DNA from: a virus
Direction: 5' to 3' (one strand)
DNA length: 56,652 nucleotides
Virus record (IMG/VR): IMGVR_UViG_3300037010_000803
Location: 1 to 56,652 of that record
How positions within the stretch are numbered: position 1 is the first letter of the stretch; each line of letters starts with the position of its first letter. Shown here piece by piece: positions 8,163 through 14,652 of the stretch. The position numbers and the translations under genes are program-made. The notes beneath the pieces were generated by a model that was not told the origin of the DNA, made no database searches, and saw only the letters and a program-made list of their open reading frames with translations.

Positions 8163-9309
8163 GACTCGCGCTGCCCAGCAAGTCTGGGAAACGCCTGCCC
8201 ACAGCATCCAACAGCTTCCCGTTGTCCTTCTCATTTCGCAATCCCCAAGCAAACGCCACTTGCTCCGGTGTCTTGGCGCGCTGCATCACTGTTCGCCAAG
8301 AGGAGTGCGCCATGTACTTCACGGGATGCACCCTGATTCTTCGATTCTTGCGCTGCGCGGCGCTGAATAAGCGCTTCCCGTCCATAGGGACCTTGGCCCT
8401 GATGTCAAAGTCATGCATCGGCGTGAACGGCTGCGGGTCCAAGTAGGTGAATATCAGGTGAATGCGCGGCGTCAACGCCCCATCAGCTGGAAAACAATCC
8501 AGGATGCTCTCTATATCTTCTTGCGTTTCAACCCCGGCAATAAAGTAGCAAGCCGCCTCCTTCTTCTCCCTCTTGGTCCTGTTCACAAACTCCGTGATTA
8601 CCTCCGGGGCCAGCGGCTTCGCCATGTTCTTGCGCATGGACTCGCTTGCAAACTCTATCCCCGTTCGTATCTGCCTACCAGCGGTGACCCTCCCAGCCGC
8701 ATAATCTGCGACCTTCACGTCTAACGCGCCCAGGCGCGCCGTAAGAGACGGGGCCATCTTATAGGGCCAGTAGGAACACATCGGGAATAGTTTGGCATTG
8801 GGCGGGAGAAACCTGATTGCCCTCTCCACCAACGCCTGCGGGGCGAATTGATATTCCCGCGAATGGCTCAGACAACAGAACTTGCACCGCATCGGGCATC
8901 CTTTGCCCGTGTAGTAGTAGAAAGCGTTCGCCGTCACCCTCACGATTGGATTGTCGGCGTAGTCTATACGTTCATTGAACGCGCCCGCTCGCCTCACGTC
9001 CTCGATATCCTTCGCCCGCGCAAATGCCGCCATAAAGTCGTAAGCCTCGCCTTCGCATACCGCATCGGCTACGGCCCTCACGCATCCGAATCTGGCTATG
9101 AATCCACCCGCCACCACGGGCCGCCCAAACCTCTTGGCGGCAAGGAGCGTCCCATATTCGGTGATGTCACACATCGAAACCCAGACGCAATCCGCGTCCT
9201 GGGGCGTTTTTGCGAATTCAATACCATGCTTCCGCGCAAGGTGATACAAGAGATGCGTCGTATATTCATTCCTCTGGACAGGTAGGAGATGAAAATACGG
9301 CTTCAGCAT
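8104..9309 (-). CDS. Cobalamin-domain-like radical-SAM enzyme
   Basis: 401 aa from an ATG overlapping the ParB stop (ATGCTGA), indicating translational coupling. Residues about 40-95 resemble a B12-binding Rossmann-like domain (VVAGG near 65, CEGEAYDF near 85), although the DxHxxG cobalamin-ligand motif is not visible. The radical-SAM iron-sulfur motif is C138-PMR-C142-KF-C145. This architecture is typical of enzymes that methylate or rearrange unreactive carbons. In a phage, beside a ParB-like protein and where unit B has a DNA methyltransferase, DNA hypermodification is one possible role; protein or RNA modification cannot be excluded. Present in unit A only. Confidence 0.78.
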   Translation of the reverse strand: MLKPYFHLLPVQRNEYTTHLLYHLARKHGIEFAKTPQDADCVWVSMCDITEYGTLLAAKRFGRPVVAGGFIARFGCVRAVADAVCEGEAYDFMAAFARAKDIEDVRRAGAFNERIDYADNPIVRVTANAFYYYTGKGCPMRCKFCCLSHSREYQFAPQALVERAIRFLPPNAKLFPMCSYWPYKMAPSLTARLGALDVKVADYAAGRVTAGRQIRTGIEFASESMRKNMAKPLAPEVITEFVNRTKREKKEAACYFIAGVETQEDIESILDCFPADGALTPRIHLIFTYLDPQPFTPMHDFDIRAKVPMDGKRLFSAAQRKNRRIRVHPVKYMAHSSWRTVMQRAKTPEQVAFAWGLRNEKDNGKLLDAVGRRFPDLLGSASLSEILARPRRPWGVVPQAH

Positions 9310-9992
9310 TTCAATATGGCGCGCAAGGCGTCGCAAAGCACCTCTTCGAGAGTCTCCCCGGCGTCCACGCGCTCTTGCAAGTGCGCCTCAGCCTCTTGGA
9401 GGAGGTCTAACGGGACCGGAGCGGAAATGGCACCCACAGAAAAGAACCCGGTTCCCTTTGCCCTGGCGGTGAAATAATTCTGGCCCTGCTCGCGTCGCTC
9501 TGCGGTGGCGTCCACAATGGACGGCGGGGCAATGGTAGCCAGTAGCGCGTCAATTTCCGCGCCCATGTTCGGGATGTCACGCAAGAGCGCTTCCAGCTTC
9601 TCATTGTCCGTCCCTGCCATGGCTGAAAGCGGGTCCAGCGTGGCAAGAATCAGATTCTCTTCTTCCTCGCTCAGGTCCACGTAAAGCACGGGAACGGTCT
9701 TTTCATTCCGGCTAATCGCCATTGCCACTCTTAGGTGGCCGTCCACAACGTGGCCCGTCTTCCTGTTGACGATTATCCTGGTCACCCAGCCCACCTTGTC
9801 TAGCACGGCGGCCAGGGCGTTCTCTTGCTCGTGACTATGAACGCGCCAATTCGACGGATTTGCGAGTAGCTTCTCCGGCGCTTCTTCGCCTTCCCCCACA
9901 ATCCGATTCTGCCATTCTACTTTGCTGGCTTTTCCCAACGCTGGCCCCCAATAAAACAACACCGTGCATCTCAGCACGGCGCAAAAGTCCAC
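9303..9992 (-). CDS. ParB-like nuclease-domain protein (unit A)
   Basis: The ParB/sulfiredoxin-like domain spans about residues 40-110 with DGHLR in place of the GHRR box, followed by a helical segment. The last 70 residues (from about 160) are unlike unit B, where a methyltransferase domain follows instead. The GTG at 9,992 lies almost at the predicted transcription start, and the first codons form a stem-loop whose loop varies between units. The true start may therefore be the in-frame TTG at 9,938, after GGGGG. ParB-like domains of this kind are often fused to or paired with phage DNA-modifying enzymes, which fits the coupled radical-SAM gene. Confidence 0.75.
   Translation of the reverse strand: MDFCAVLRCTVLFYWGPALGKASKVEWQNRIVGEGEEAPEKLLANPSNWRVHSHEQENALAAVLDKVGWVTRIIVNRKTGHVVDGHLRVAMAISRNEKTVPVLYVDLSEEEENLILATLDPLSAMAGTDNEKLEALLRDIPNMGAEIDALLATIAPPSIVDATAERREQGQNYFTARAKGTGFFSVGAISAPVPLDLLQEAEAHLQERVDAGETLEEVLCDALRAILKC
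9962..9979 (-). promoter_or_regulatory. Leader stem-loop after the parB promoter (unit A)
   Basis: CCGTGC and GCACGG form a 6-bp stem with loop TGAGAT on the minus strand, followed by TGTTGTTTTATT. In unit B (43,563-43,580) the stem is identical and the loop is CTGAAA. It begins about 12 nt after the predicted transcription start. It could be an attenuator or a 5' stabilising hairpin. Confidence 0.6.
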
Positions 9993-9998
9993 GATGGT

Positions 9999-10027
9999 AA
10001 TATAATGCTTTTGTTTTGCTTTGTCAA
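9999..10027 (-). promoter_or_regulatory. Promoter upstream of parB (unit A)
   Basis: Minus-strand TTGACA (10,027-10,022), 17 bp, TATATT (10,004-9,999). It would drive parB, the radical-SAM gene and probably the terminase/head operon. The counterpart is at 43,600-43,628. Confidence 0.8.
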
Positions 10028-10101
10028 GTGCCGTAACTACTTGATTCTGCTAACGTTTCCCGCTGTCCACTTTTCCGGCGAGACCGGGCCCTCCCCCCTC
10101 C

Positions 10102-10449
10102 TTATGCGTTGTCCACTGCCCGCGAGGCCGCTTGCGACCACTCAGCCTCCATCTCGCTAATGACCACGGCATAATCCTCACCGGCCAGGATGCGCTGGCA
10201 AGCCCGCCGCCCAGCCGCGCTCTTGGCGTAGTTGCTCGCCCGCTCCCAGCTCTGGGCCTTGCGGTAGGCGGCGGCCATAGGGTACCGCCCCACCATAGCC
10301 TTGTAGGTCTCCTCTGCCTGGTCTAGAGCCTGCGCCTCTCTGACCGGGTAGCCATACCCGCTGGCCCTGTCATAACGGTACTGCGCCTGCGCCCTAGCTT
10401 CCGCCGCTGCCTCTAGCTCGCTCAGGCCTGGGATTTGTTTGGCGTCCAT
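10102..10449 (-). CDS. Unit A-specific early protein, unknown function
   Basis: 115 aa from an ATG with SD GAGGAGGAG. It is strongly helical and Ala-rich, with regularly spaced Tyr/Arg (YRYDRASGYGYPVR near residue 23), and has no membrane segment. It carries its own promoter and leader hairpin and has no counterpart in unit B. The cassette (about 10,070-10,576) interrupts sequence that is continuous in unit B, so it looks like a recent insertion. Confidence 0.75.
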   Translation of the reverse strand: MDAKQIPGLSELEAAAEARAQAQYRYDRASGYGYPVREAQALDQAEETYKAMVGRYPMAAAYRKAQSWERASNYAKSAAGRRACQRILAGEDYAVVISEMEAEWSQAASRAVDNA

Positions 10450-10461
10450 GTTCTCCTCCTC

Positions 10462-10478
10462 GCGGGCCTTGTGCCCGC
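10462..10478 (-). promoter_or_regulatory. Leader stem-loop before the 10,449 gene
   Basis: GCGGGC and GCCCGC form a 6-bp stem with a 5-nt loop (ACAAG on the minus strand) between the promoter and the SD of the downstream gene. Its position relative to the promoter matches the hairpins at the other promoters. Confidence 0.5.
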
Positions 10479-10488
10479 CTCTGAGTAT

Positions 10489-10517
10489 AATATAGTACTT
10501 TCTAGCGCAATTGTCAA
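10489..10517 (-). promoter_or_regulatory. Promoter of the 10,449 gene
   Basis: Minus-strand TTGACA (10,517-10,512), 17 bp, TATATT (10,494-10,489), with a TATAC extension. The gene starts about 40 nt downstream. Confidence 0.8.
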
Positions 10518-10576
10518 GCCCCCCGTCCAGGGCCAGACTCACTGAGGCATTTGGCCCAATTTATGCCATTTTGGCA

Positions 10577-11122
10577 CTACTTGCACTCATAACCGGCCCG
10601 TAGCCGGTGCCAGAGTCTTGGTAGTGCATGGTGGTGTGGCCGCTTGACTCCAACATGGGCCTGGTAAGCTCTCGCCAGTTCCCCCCACTCCGGCGCTTGG
10701 CCCTGCCTGTGACCCGCCGCCCAGAGCAAGATTAACTTCGGCGGCTCCGGTATCGCCGCAGTCCTGTACTCGTTACACCACCGCTCGAAGTCAAGCGCCC
10801 AGTTCAAGGCGTCAAGCCCACGCACTTCCACCGACGCGCTCCCGCTCGGCGCGACAAAAACAATCTCCGGCTCTTCGTCATACGCCCATCGAAGTGGAGA
10901 GCGACAGTAAGGGCAGAGTTGTGGCACTGCCTGCCCGCTCGTCACAAGAACGCGGAATCCGTGAGAGCATTCAGAGCAGTAACGCAACGCTTCGCCCTTT
11001 GCCACGACGGGAATCATCCTTTTCCCGCCGCTCTCGCCGAGCAATCCCGTTCCAGCATAACGCCAACAGGCAGATGTCCAGGTCGGTGCATAAGCTCGCA
11101 ATAGAATTAGCAGGTCGTTCAT
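10577..11122 (-). CDS. Zinc-ribbon early protein (unit A)
   Basis: About 181 aa, starting at one of two consecutive ATGs after AGGGGGTG. A zinc ribbon is visible: CSECSHGF near residue 49 and CPYCRSPL near 70. The second half is rich in Trp and aromatic residues (LNWALDFERWCNEY). It is conserved in unit B except for the last few residues, where the unit A-specific cassette begins. Function unknown; nucleic-acid or protein binding is likely from the ribbon. Confidence 0.75.
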   Translation of the reverse strand: MNDLLILLRAYAPTWTSACWRYAGTGLLGESGGKRMIPVVAKGEALRYCSECSHGFRVLVTSGQAVPQLCPYCRSPLRWAYDEEPEIVFVAPSGSASVEVRGLDALNWALDFERWCNEYRTAAIPEPPKLILLWAAGHRQGQAPEWGELARAYQAHVGVKRPHHHALPRLWHRLRAGYECK

Positions 11123-11164
11123 CATCACCCCCTAAAACGGCCAAATTCGCATTTCGGACGCGCT

Positions 11165-11377
11165 TCAAGTAGATTCTACGCCCCAGCCCTGTTTCGTTGA
11201 ATCTCGCCCTATTTCCGTGCGCCGCTCACGGTATTGCCGGATGCTCTCCCGAATCTCCTTGCGGCCACAGCGCAGGCTGTGCCTGCGCTTCTTGCGCTGC
11301 TCCGCTAGCTGTTGTTTCAGCATTTCCCTGTAGGCTTTGAGATATGCTTCAAGGTAATCAAAATACCAAAAACTCAT
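11165..11377 (-). CDS. Basic helical protein, apparent deletion-fusion of two genes
   Basis: 70 aa. The first 33 residues are an aromatic/basic helix with no unit B match. Residues 34-52 (LRCGRKEIRESIRQYRERR) match the end of the unit B zinc-ribbon protein at 44,638-44,465. The remaining tail (STKQGWGVEST) matches the end of the next unit B gene, 44,481-44,260. Unit A therefore appears to have lost the interval between the two and fused their pieces. The zinc ligands of both parents are mostly lost, so the protein may be degenerate. Confidence 0.6.
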   Translation of the reverse strand: MSFWYFDYLEAYLKAYREMLKQQLAEQRKKRRHSLRCGRKEIRESIRQYRERRTEIGRDSTKQGWGVEST

Positions 11378-11619
11378 TTGTCACCTTCCCTTTCCGGGCA
11401 TTCCCAACAATACGCCAGCGGGCTGGCATATCCCATCCGCTTGGCAATCTCCGCCGAAACGGTACCATCCCCACACGCCGCAAGGCTGATGGCGTCGTCA
11501 ATTTCACACGACCCGCCCTGCCCGGTGTATTTCTGGCAGCGGCAACAGTTAGCATCTTGCCAGTCCATACGCTGCGCCCCGCTGGAGAATGGGCGTATCC
11601 TGTCAGCTCTAGTCTTCAT
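11374..11619 (-). CDS. Cys-rich conserved phage protein (unit A)
   Basis: 81 aa with SD GGAGGTGGCAG. Cysteines occur as NCCRCQKY (near 24), SCEID (near 36), AACGDG (near 48) and YCWECPE (near 69), suggesting bound zinc. The core is almost unchanged in unit B, whose protein has 13 extra N-terminal residues. Unknown function; expressed directly after the helicase. Confidence 0.75.
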   Translation of the reverse strand: MKTRADRIRPFSSGAQRMDWQDANCCRCQKYTGQGGSCEIDDAISLAACGDGTVSAEIAKRMGYASPLAYCWECPEREGDK

Positions 11620-11822
11620 CTGCCACCTCCCTCACTTTTCACCCCTGGCTTTTGCTTCACACCCGCATATTCACCCAGAAGGCAATCCCAAAGAACGCCA
11701 AAGGCTTCCATCAGCTCCGCCTCACTACTACCGCCCTGCTCATAATCAAGCAGTACATGCTCCACTCTCGCAAGGTCCCAGCCCTTGCGTCCCGCGCTTC
11801 CCTTTGCATTATTCCGCTTCAT
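11616..11822 (-). CDS. Small protein after the helicase (unit A only)
   Basis: 68 aa from MKRNNAKG, overlapping the helicase stop by 14 nt. The middle is an acidic helix (RVEHVLLDYEQGGSSEAELMEA is its region, residues about 18-38). Unit B has an unrelated 67-aa gene at the same place (45,910-45,707). A helicase-associated role is possible only from context. Confidence 0.65.
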   Translation of the reverse strand: MKRNNAKGSAGRKGWDLARVEHVLLDYEQGGSSEAELMEAFGVLWDCLLGEYAGVKQKPGVKSEGGGR

Positions 11823-13149
11823 CTGCCACCTCCATTCCAAAGTCTTGTTGCTCTAGCCACTCCATGGTGTTCTTGCGGAAGGCCATCCGCAGCATTCCTG
11901 TTGGGCCGTCCTGATTCTTGGCAAGAATGATTTTAGCGTCCTGGACTGGCGGCCCGTTGCGCTTGTTAACATCCCATCGGTGCAGTAGCAGAACGCCCGT
12001 CCCTTTTTCTTCGAGCGTCCCGGTCTCCTTCAGGTCCGCCAAGGTAGGTAGGTCGTCTTCTCCCAGCCCTTCAGCGCGCCTGTTCAATTGCGCAGCTAAC
12101 AGCACCGGCACGCCCAGCCTTTGCGCCAGAGCATCAAGTTCCCAAACGGTCTCCGCCGCCTGTTCCCGCAAGGAGCTAAGCTTTTGCGGCGACCTGACAA
12201 GCTGGAAATAATCAATCGTCACAAGGTCCAGGCCGCCCATAGCAGTCTGAGCCTGCTTCGCGTAGTTTTCAATCTCAGGCGGTGATATTCTCGGCTGTGC
12301 CACCATATACAAGCCATAACCCGATAGCTCTTCGAGAGCTTTCGAGTAACGCCGTTGCTCTTCCGGCGTCAAAGGCACCTTGCATTCCAGAGGGCTCTTG
12401 ACGCGGCTCAACGCCAAGCCCGTCTGTTGCGCCAGCATTCTCCACACGTTTCTACGCGGTCCCATCTCTAGCGCGAAATGGCACACCTTCTTCCCAGCCT
12501 TCAGATTGCGTAGAATCAGCCCTAACATGAAAGAGCTTTTCCCAACCTGTGGCCGGGCGGCAACAATCCAAAAAGAGCCGAGCTCCATCCCTAGCGGTAC
12601 CAGCTCGTCAATAGACGGCAAGCCAAAATGAATCCCTTCAGGCGCGCCACCTTTTACCGCTTCGTCCATTTCATGCTTCACCAATTCAAGAGCGGTCCAG
12701 GCAGTCTTCCGCTTCTTTTTGCCCTGCGAACGTACCACATGCAGGTACTTCTCGGTCTTTTCCAGCAATACGTCAGGGTCAAGCTCCGTATTTGCGGCCA
12801 ATCGCGTCGAGATGGCGTTTATATGCCTGCGCATCAAGCCATTCTGAATAATCTCGCAGTATCCCTGCGCCTGGTCCGCCGTCAAGAACGGGACGCCTTC
12901 CATGAGAGACGCCAAATAGCCGGGTGGCCCCATCTGCTTTTTCCGCTTTTCCAGGTCGTTGTACACGGTGAGGTAATCCGCCGCCGCGCCGAGGCCAACC
13001 ACGGACTCGAAAATGTCCCTATGTACCGGCAAAAGAAAGCTCTTCGGCTCTAAGGTGGCCATTGCCACCCTTCGGCTGGTCTCACACCGGCAAAGAATCG
13101 CTCCGAGTAACGCTCGCTCCGCTTCTAACACAAACGGCTCTTCGGCCAT
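11809..13149 (-). CDS. dnaB: Replicative DNA helicase, DnaB family (unit A)
   Basis: 446 aa, near the normal length of phage DnaB helicases. The N-terminal helical domain spans about residues 1-110, followed by a linker and a RecA-like motor from about 165. Walker A is ARPQVGKSS near 198, Walker B is LVTIDYFQL near 309, and AAQLNRR near 355 fits a downstream RecA-fold motif. It unwinds DNA at the phage fork and would be loaded by the initiator encoded immediately upstream. Unit B has a full-length homologue with clearly divergent sequence, more so than the neighbouring genes. Confidence 0.93.
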   Translation of the reverse strand: MAEEPFVLEAERALLGAILCRCETSRRVAMATLEPKSFLLPVHRDIFESVVGLGAAADYLTVYNDLEKRKKQMGPPGYLASLMEGVPFLTADQAQGYCEIIQNGLMRRHINAISTRLAANTELDPDVLLEKTEKYLHVVRSQGKKKRKTAWTALELVKHEMDEAVKGGAPEGIHFGLPSIDELVPLGMELGSFWIVAARPQVGKSSFMLGLILRNLKAGKKVCHFALEMGPRRNVWRMLAQQTGLALSRVKSPLECKVPLTPEEQRRYSKALEELSGYGLYMVAQPRISPPEIENYAKQAQTAMGGLDLVTIDYFQLVRSPQKLSSLREQAAETVWELDALAQRLGVPVLLAAQLNRRAEGLGEDDLPTLADLKETGTLEEKGTGVLLLHRWDVNKRNGPPVQDAKIILAKNQDGPTGMLRMAFRKNTMEWLEQQDFGMEVADEAE

Positions 13150-13160
13150 AGGATTCTCCT

Positions 13161-14006
13161 TCAGTTAAGCAGGTCGTAAATCTGCTTCTTCGGCGGCTCG
13201 ACTTCGTCTTCCCAACAGGCTCCCTTCAGCCAACGTTCAGGGTCCTTGTAGAACTGCAATTCTCTACCGCTCTTCTTCAGACGCTCAATGGCCGCCAGAA
13301 TAACTTCCAAATCCGGCCGTGGGCGTAACTTCACCCATTCACGGTAAGCATTCCGCTTGGCCCGTTTCTTAGGGTAGGCTTTCCAGAATCGTTCAAAGTC
13401 TTCTGGGTAGGTGAAAACCTTCGATTCAGAACGGGCTTTCTTCTCGTTGCCGTTCCTCATTTGCTCCGGGAGCACTCCCGGAGTAGTCCCGGAGTAGTCC
13501 GGGAGTTGACCAAGAGTAGTCACGGCGATAGCCGGGACTACTCCATTCTGTTCCGTTCCGTTCTGTTCTGTTAAGTTATGTTTAGTTATGTTATGTTGTA
13601 TAACTACCTTATTAAGGTCCTTAATAAGGTCCTTATTAACCACCTTATCAGACGCCCATCGGCGCTGCATTCCGACCTTGCCGCCTTGCGCCATCTTCCC
13701 GCGTTGAGCAAGCAGTTCTTGGCGCTTTTCATGGAGCCATCGGTTGCGCCGTTCACCGTTGCCAAGGTCCACGCTGAATACCTCCTTAATAGCAGGATAT
13801 AAGGTGCTTATATCCACCTTATCCTTGCCAATGTCGCAGCGGCATATATGGGCCAGTTTGGCCGGGTCATCCGGGATGCTCTCATTCTGCCACTGCCATA
13901 TCAAGAGCAAGAAAACGCCGCCTATTTCTGCGGTGCTTAAAAAGGCGAAACGGCTGTCGTTGATAAACTCGCCAGGGTAGATGGGGAAAAAGGGCGGGGC
14001 TTTCAT
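13161..14006 (-). CDS. Replication initiator with DUF1376-like N-terminus (unit A)
   Basis: 281 aa with SD AAAGGAGG. Residues 1-95 match the DUF1376-type domain of phage replication proteins (PFFPIYPGEFINDSRF, then a winged-helix-like segment). The middle (about 125-190) is low-complexity Asn/Lys/Gln-rich because its DNA contains repeats. Residues about 200-280 (FERFWKAYPKKRAKRNAYREW) are nearly identical to unit B. The layout resembles the lambda O arrangement: an initiator gene with the origin inside it, next to the helicase. The N-terminus would bind the origin and the C-terminus contact the helicase. Confidence 0.8.
   Translation of the reverse strand: MKAPPFFPIYPGEFINDSRFAFLSTAEIGGVFLLLIWQWQNESIPDDPAKLAHICRCDIGKDKVDISTLYPAIKEVFSVDLGNGERRNRWLHEKRQELLAQRGKMAQGGKVGMQRRWASDKVVNKDLIKDLNKVVIQHNITKHNLTEQNGTEQNGVVPAIAVTTLGQLPDYSGTTPGVLPEQMRNGNEKKARSESKVFTYPEDFERFWKAYPKKRAKRNAYREWVKLRPRPDLEVILAAIERLKKSGRELQFYKDPERWLKGACWEDEVEPPKKQIYDLLN
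13465..13505. repeat. CCGGGA/GGAGTAGTCC repeats inside the initiator gene
   Basis: Overlapping copies of GGAGTAGTCC and CTCCGGGA lie in tandem, giving repeated Pro/Gly/Thr codons in the low-complexity middle of the initiator. They lie about 110 bp from the AT-rich TAAGGTCCTTA sites and could be part of the same origin. Confidence 0.55.
13613..13635. repeat. Putative origin iterons TAAGGTCCTTA x2 (unit A initiator)
   Basis: Two exact copies of the near-palindrome TAAGGTCCTTA (13,613-13,623 and 13,625-13,635), flanked by partial copies ACCTTATTAAGGT and ACCTTATCA, next to an AT-rich run (13,560-13,610) made of short TTATG-type repeats. Two more exact copies occur outside the gene at 21,153-21,186. 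An origin inside the initiator gene is the natural reading. Confidence 0.7.
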
Positions 14007-14039
14007 AAGCGCCTCCTTTCACGGAATAGAGCGGCCATG

Positions 14040-14264
14040 TTACGCCTCGCTCTTCTTCTTCGCCTCATAAGAAACGCAGTGCGCAGCGCTTTCCAGGGCG
14101 TTTATTTTGCGGTATCTGATAGGCTGGCGCTGGTCTATAGATTGCGGGATGCCTATATCCGCGAGCCCGTTGGACAGGACACGCGCCACTAGACACGTGC
14201 CTACAGGGTATCCGCCGCTAAAATCACCGTGCACACAAGTCCCACAAGTTCTTCTCTTGCTCAT
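14040..14264 (-). CDS. Small Cys-motif protein, first gene of the initiator operon (unit A)
   Basis: 74 aa from MSKRRTCG with SD GGAGG. The pattern CGTC (residues 7-10), C near 22 and C near 62 with a C-terminal YEAKKKSEA suggests a small metal-binding fold. Unit B carries two paralogues (48,392-48,616 and 48,076-48,309) with the same CGxCVHG opening. It is the first gene after the structured leader. Function unknown. Confidence 0.75.
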   Translation of the reverse strand: MSKRRTCGTCVHGDFSGGYPVGTCLVARVLSNGLADIGIPQSIDQRQPIRYRKINALESAAHCVSYEAKKKSEA

Positions 14265-14407
14265 TGGAGCCTCCAAAATGATGCCCAGCCCGCCGGTTGG
14301 CGGCCCGGCGGGCCAGGGCTGGGGACGGGCAGTGATACTGGTAGCTGTCTGTCCCGTTCTCGGATTTTGGTTGAGCCAGTATCATCTTTGCGCTCCCGCC
14401 AGAGCAT
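14265..14407 (-). ncRNA. Structured 5' leader of the initiator operon (unit A)
   Basis: About 140 nt between the promoter and the first well-supported gene. A long GC-rich stem-loop is at 14,284-14,323: CCCAGCCC pairs with GGGCTGGG around an inner CCGCCGG/CCGGCGG pairing. In unit B (48,636-48,675) the two changes in the stem keep pairing only as G.U in the minus-strand RNA, which argues for an RNA structure. A 48-codon reading frame from 14,406 to the SD exists here but is not preserved in unit B. Confidence 0.5.
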
Positions 14408-14426
14408 GACCAGCACCGTGCTGGTC
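14408..14426. promoter_or_regulatory. 19-bp palindrome at the transcription start (unit A)
   Basis: GACCAGCAC, one central base, GTGCTGGTC: a perfect 9-bp dyad 6 bp downstream of the -10 box. In unit B both arms change together (CAC to CGC and GTG to GCG). It could be a repressor operator or a leader hairpin. Confidence 0.65.
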
Positions 14427-14432
14427 GGTCTA

Positions 14433-14461
14433 AATATAATTCCTCACGCGCTAAAAGTCAA
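14433..14461 (-). promoter_or_regulatory. Promoter of the initiator operon (unit A)
   Basis: Minus-strand TTGACT (14,461-14,456), 17 bp, TATATT (14,438-14,433). The -35 box overlaps the last codons of the upstream gene. It would drive the Cys-motif gene, the initiator and the helicase. The counterpart is at 48,785-48,813. Confidence 0.8.
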
Positions 14462-14652
14462 GTCCTGCGTTTTGGCTTCGCGTTCAGCTTCCGCAAGAGC
14501 CACTGAACGAACTCCGGCTTCCCTGCCGTCTCATCCGAATAAATGGTGAACGTGGCATTGACGCCATTCCGCCAGGGGCCGTAAAACGTTATGGCGGTCA
14601 ATTCGCCCTCTTCGCCCTCAGTCCGAGTGACTTCCCATCGTTTTAGCAGCAT
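14458..14652 (-). CDS. Small conserved early protein (unit A)
   Basis: 64 aa from MLLKRWEV with SD AAGGAGG. Predicted beta-rich, with AITFYGPWRNG and a basic C-terminus (RKLNAKPKRRT). Conserved in unit B with changes mainly at residues 8-20 and in the loop TAGKPE. Unknown function. Confidence 0.75.
   Translation of the reverse strand: MLLKRWEVTRTEGEEGELTAITFYGPWRNGVNATFTIYSDETAGKPEFVQWLLRKLNAKPKRRT

Noticed and set aside
9939-9992. First 18 codons of the ParB proteins as true coding sequence
   Set aside because: Not fully excluded, but the only differences between units fall in a hairpin loop and the GTG lies at the predicted RNA start, so an untranslated leader is more likely.
13995-14030. 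11-codon frame MAALFRERRRL before the unit A initiator
   Set aside because: It overlaps the initiator start as ATGA but mostly consists of the SD region read as codons; too short and not shared with unit B to call a gene.
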